Notes under the pieces: model-generated
Database searches by the model: none
The model's input: only the letters and a program-made list of their open reading frames with translations
What the model was told of the DNA's origin: nothing
NCBI GenBank assembly: GCA_947595415.1
Contig: CANQER010000035.1
Coordinates: 1 to 9,424 of the forward strand
Length of the DNA stretch: 9,424 bases
Direction of reading: 5' to 3'
Origin: an uncultured Bacilli bacterium
GTDB taxonomy: Bacteria > Bacillota_I > Bacilli_A > RF39 > UBA660
Part shown: positions 7,694-9,424 of the stretch, in pieces
Position numbering within the stretch: the stretch's first letter is position 1
How the letters are laid out: the number at the start of each line of letters is the position of its first letter
Translations under genes and position numbers: made by a program

Positions 7694-7705
7694 GATCACC
7701 TCCCC
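7694..7705 (-). promoter_or_regulatory. Orphan strong Shine-Dalgarno-like block
   Basis: The minus strand reads GGGGAGGTGATC, an extended match to the complement of the 16S rRNA 3' end, better than any other ribosome site in the window. No start codon lies at a useful distance: the embedded GTG reads GTG ATC TAG, and the next ATG is 23 bases away. It may be a ribosome standby site, the relic of a small gene or part of the leader fold. Confidence 0.35.
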
Positions 7706-7715
7706 AAAAGACAAT

Positions 7716-7747
7716 AAAAAGCCACGATTAAAAAAATAACTCGCAGC
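7716..7747 (-). terminator. Intrinsic terminator or attenuator hairpin in the surface-gene leader
   Basis: On the minus strand GCTGCGAGTTA (7747-7737) pairs with TAATCGTGGC (7730-7721) across a loop of six T. The stem has ten pairs with one bulged G and two G-T wobbles, and five T follow (7720-7716). It begins seven bases after the stop of the 23-codon ORF and lies between the only good promoter and the surface-protein start. It is either the terminator of a stand-alone small gene or an attenuator that must be read through to express the surface protein. Confidence 0.6.
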
Positions 7748-7754
7748 AACTACT

Positions 7755-7826
7755 TTAAAGACATTTAAGACAATTACTAAATGCCCCCCCCCATTTGCTA
7801 TTTGCTAACACACAATCTTTAATCAT
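7755..7826 (-). CDS. 23-residue peptide ORF (LANSKWGG family) in the surface-gene leader
   Basis: The ORF begins MIKDCVLANSKWGG, continues AFS and ends NCLKCL, with three cysteines (C5, C19, C22), one tryptophan and a GG pair encoded by a run of nine G (plus-strand C, 7784-7792). It is backed by GGAGGT (7840-7835) eight bases before the ATG, a strong promoter 31 bases further upstream of the Shine-Dalgarno's neighbourhood (7864-7892) and a terminator-like hairpin just after its TAA. Its central 27 bases recur exactly at 1-27 behind a different promoter. It could be a secreted or toxic small peptide, a signalling peptide, or a leader peptide controlling the surface gene. No modification, export or immunity gene is next to it, and I recognise no family. 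Very short ORFs arise by chance, so the confidence rests on its signals and the repeat. Confidence 0.5.
   Translation of the reverse strand: MIKDCVLANSKWGGAFSNCLKCL
7784..7810 (-). repeat. 27-bp exact direct repeat with nine-G tract, second copy
   Basis: Bases 7784-7810 are identical to 1-27: nine C, then ATTTGCTATTTGCTAACA on the plus strand. On the minus strand this is a tandem AGCAAAT heptamer followed by nine G. Both copies use the same reading frame (LANSKWGG). The flanks beyond position 27 do not match. The first copy starts at the window edge, so the repeat may be longer there. Confidence 0.9.
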
Positions 7827-7834
7827 GACTACAT

Positions 7835-7840
7835 ACCTCC
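7835..7840 (-). promoter_or_regulatory. Shine-Dalgarno site of the 23-codon ORF
   Basis: A perfect GGAGGT lies eight bases before the ATG at 7826-7824. It is strong for this window and favours real translation of the short ORF. Confidence 0.6.
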
Positions 7841-7863
7841 AATGATTGTCTTCTTACATTCTC

Positions 7864-7892
7864 ATTTTAGCACAATGTACTGCTAAAGTCAA
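7864..7892 (-). promoter_or_regulatory. Sigma-A-type promoter for the 23-codon ORF and surface-gene leader
   Basis: TTGACT (7892-7887) and TAAAAT (7869-7864) on the minus strand are separated by exactly 17 bases. Transcription would start near 7857, giving a leader of about 219 bases before the surface-protein ATG. The inverted repeat TTTAGCA/TGCTAAA (7866-7872 and 7881-7887, 8-base gap) overlaps the -10 box and reaches the edge of the -35 box, so it could be an operator. I see no other convincing promoter down to 7639. Confidence 0.75.
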
Positions 7893-7932
7893 CGATTATT
7901 ACTACTTAAAAATTAATTTATCCAAAACTAAA

Positions 7933-7971
7933 AATAGATATTAAAATTGTTTTTATATTTTAATATCTATT
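7933..7971 (-). terminator. Probable terminator of the penicillin-binding-protein gene
   Basis: A perfect 15-bp inverted repeat (7933-7947 with 7957-7971) with a 9-base loop starts seven bases after the stop codon. On the minus strand TTTTAGTTTT follows. The stem is almost all A-T, so it is weaker than a classical terminator. It could also act on transcripts from the plus strand. Confidence 0.6.
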
Positions 7972-7978
7972 ATATAAT

Positions 7979-9424
7979 TTATTCATTTTTACTCTTATTT
8001 TGACTAGATTCTTTATAAAAATCTTTCAAAGTTACCTTTAACACACTATTATCCTTAATCAAACTACCCTCTTTTATACTACTATCACTTACATAACCAT
8101 AACCACTTACTTCATAATCAATACCTAAAAGATTACACAAAGCAATAACATCATTCTTAGACCAACCAGTTATATCTGGCATATAAATATCCTTAGAATT
8201 AGTAAGTAACATAACCTTTTCCTTTGACAAAACAGCAGTATCTTGTTTAGGATATTGACTCGTAATCTTACTTCCATCACCTAAAATAACAGGAACAATT
8301 CCCTTAGAATTTAAAGACTTTTTAACTTTCTTAACACTTTTATTAGTATAAGAAGGCAAGGTATACCTTAAAATACTACTATCATATATCGCATCTCCAA
8401 ACATATTACGATACTTAGCCACACTTTCAGCAACCATCCTAGTCGCATATTTTATCCCAGCTGCAGCCCCCCATTTTGGCTTTTTCATCGCTGTATAAAT
8501 AATAATCTCAGGATCATTTTTAGGATACATTCCAAGAAACGAAAAGATATACGCATTTTCTCCTACCTCATAATTACCAGTTTGACTATTATATATCTGT
8601 GAGGTTCCAGTTTTACCAATCATATCAAAACCCTTTATCTTATAAGAAGAACCTGTAGTACCAGCATCAGTACCATTAATAACCTTAGACATCAAATTCT
8701 TCAATTTATTAACAGTATCCATACTTATCAACTGTTCAGACTCATCCCTACCACTTTCATAAGTAATATTACCATCATTATCAATAATTTTATCAACAAT
8801 ATGAGGTTTTAACATCTTACCATTATTCGAAATAAGTGTACTTGCTTGAAGAAGTTCAACAGCTGTTGTAGTAATACCTTGCCCAAAACCAGCAGTCGCT
8901 ACCTCAACTTCATAGTTAAAACTAATATCTCCAGCAAACTCACGTGATAACTCAATACCTGTCTTTTTACCAAACCCATATTTTTGATAACATTCTCTTA
9001 AGTCATTTTTATTAATAAAATTTTGAAGCATATAAGCAACCCCAACATTACTAGAATACTCAAACCCCTTATCATAAGTAATCTTTCCCCAACCATATAT
9101 ATTCCAATCGTTGATTGTATACTTATCAATTTTTATATTCCCTGATTGGTATTTAGCCTTACCATTATAAGTACCCTTTTCCATAGCACACATATAACTA
9201 AAAGTCTTCATCGTTGAACCAGGTTCATACAAATAAGAAACCAAAGGATTTTCATAATTCGTAATATTTTTAATATTAGGATCAAAAGATGGCACAGAAC
9301 TAGTACCTAAAATATCACCATTTTTAGCATCCATTACAGTTAACATCATCCACTCAGGATCATACTCATCGCCAACTTCCTTAACTGCTGTTTCAGTAAA
9401 CCTTTGAATACTAGAATCAATAGT
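7979..9424 (-). CDS. Class B penicillin-binding protein with two PASTA domains, 5' end outside the window
   Basis: A peptidoglycan D,D-transpeptidase that cross-links stem peptides on the outer face of the membrane. The frame stays open to the right edge, and the first codons there read TIDSSIQRF, a typical class B sequence, so the ATG at 9349 is internal. Counting from the first codon in the window (481 residues visible), the active-site motifs are S70-T-M-K73 (nucleophile Ser70), S124-S-N126 and KTGT (271-274). Two PASTA domains follow (about 356-410 and 414-466), then a short hydrophilic tail. The membrane anchor and dimerisation domain, about 200-250 residues, lie beyond the edge. The architecture matches PBP2X/SpoVD/FtsI-type proteins that work at the division site, but no dcw-cluster gene follows, so I do not choose among these names. 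Confidence 0.95.
   Translation of the reverse strand, partial: TIDSSIQRFTETAVKEVGDEYDPEWMMLTVMDAKNGDILGTSSVPSFDPNIKNITNYENPLVSYLYEPGSTMKTFSYMCAMEKGTYNGKAKYQSGNIKIDKYTINDWNIYGWGKITYDKGFEYSSNVGVAYMLQNFINKNDLRECYQKYGFGKKTGIELSREFAGDISFNYEVEVATAGFGQGITTTAVELLQASTLISNNGKMLKPHIVDKIIDNDGNITYESGRDESEQLISMDTVNKLKNLMSKVINGTDAGTTGSSYKIKGFDMIGKTGTSQIYNSQTGNYEVGENAYIFSFLGMYPKNDPEIIIYTAMKKPKWGAAAGIKYATRMVAESVAKYRNMFGDAIYDSSILRYTLPSYTNKSVKKVKKSLNSKGIVPVILGDGSKITSQYPKQDTAVLSKEKVMLLTNSKDIYMPDITGWSKNDVIALCNLLGIDYEVSGYGYVSDSSIKEGSLIKDNSVLKVTLKDFYKESSQNKSKNE

Noticed and set aside
7784..7792. Run of G as a sequencing artefact of two-colour Illumina chemistry
   Set aside because: Not fully excluded, but this copy is internal to a continuous sequence, keeps an ORF open and has the same length as the second copy.
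7794..7822. Plus-strand promoter (TTGCTA, 17 bases, TTTAAT) for an antisense RNA
   Set aside because: The boxes match only moderately, and such pairs are frequent in AT-rich DNA. Nothing downstream on the plus strand looks like a gene.
7755..7826. Classical tryptophan attenuator peptide
   Set aside because: The ORF has only one Trp codon, and no amino-acid biosynthesis gene follows. A cysteine-sensing role is equally unsupported.
7755..7826. Precursor of a modified peptide such as a lanthipeptide or thiolactone signal
   Set aside because: No modification enzyme, transporter, kinase or immunity gene is in the window, and the peptide lacks a recognisable leader.

Overview
The window is AT-rich, and every supported gene lies on the minus strand, so transcription runs from high to low coordinates. 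It looks like a low-GC Firmicute or Tenericute, most likely an uncultured gut Bacilli lineage such as RF39 or a relative. That placement is inferred from base composition, Shine-Dalgarno sites (AGGTG, GGAGGT), sigma-A-type promoters, a PASTA-type penicillin-binding protein and Fn3 surface repeats. UGA works as a stop here (end of the 210-residue gene, 408-410), so this is not the mycoplasma code.

Layout in transcription order. (1) 9424-7979: the C-terminal two thirds of a class B penicillin-binding protein with two PASTA domains, cut by the right edge and ended by a long AT-rich hairpin. (2) 7978-7639: a 340-bp intergenic region holding a strong promoter, a well-placed Shine-Dalgarno, a 23-codon peptide ORF with a run of nine G, an intrinsic-terminator-like hairpin and the ribosome binding site of the next gene. 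(3) 7638-4315: an 1107-residue secreted surface protein with three Fn3 domains, a helical linker and three ~235-residue repeats, ended by a clear terminator. (4) 4206-100: an operon-like run starting at a good promoter: priA (replication restart helicase), fmt (methionyl-tRNA formyltransferase), a one-pass membrane protein and a small multi-pass membrane protein, the last three tightly packed. (5) 95-1: a second promoter, Shine-Dalgarno and ATG, opening a reading frame that leaves the left edge.

priA and fmt are housekeeping genes that often sit together in Firmicutes. The penicillin-binding protein and surface protein concern the cell envelope. The least ordinary part is the pair of short ORFs at 7826-7755 and 28-1. 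Each has its own promoter and Shine-Dalgarno, and they share 27 identical bases encoding LANSKWGG and ending in nine G. The downstream surface gene apparently lies behind a terminator-like hairpin, and the G run could change which peptide is made and whether ribosomes cross that hairpin. This suggests a repeated small-peptide family or a phase-variable leader. Both readings are inference.
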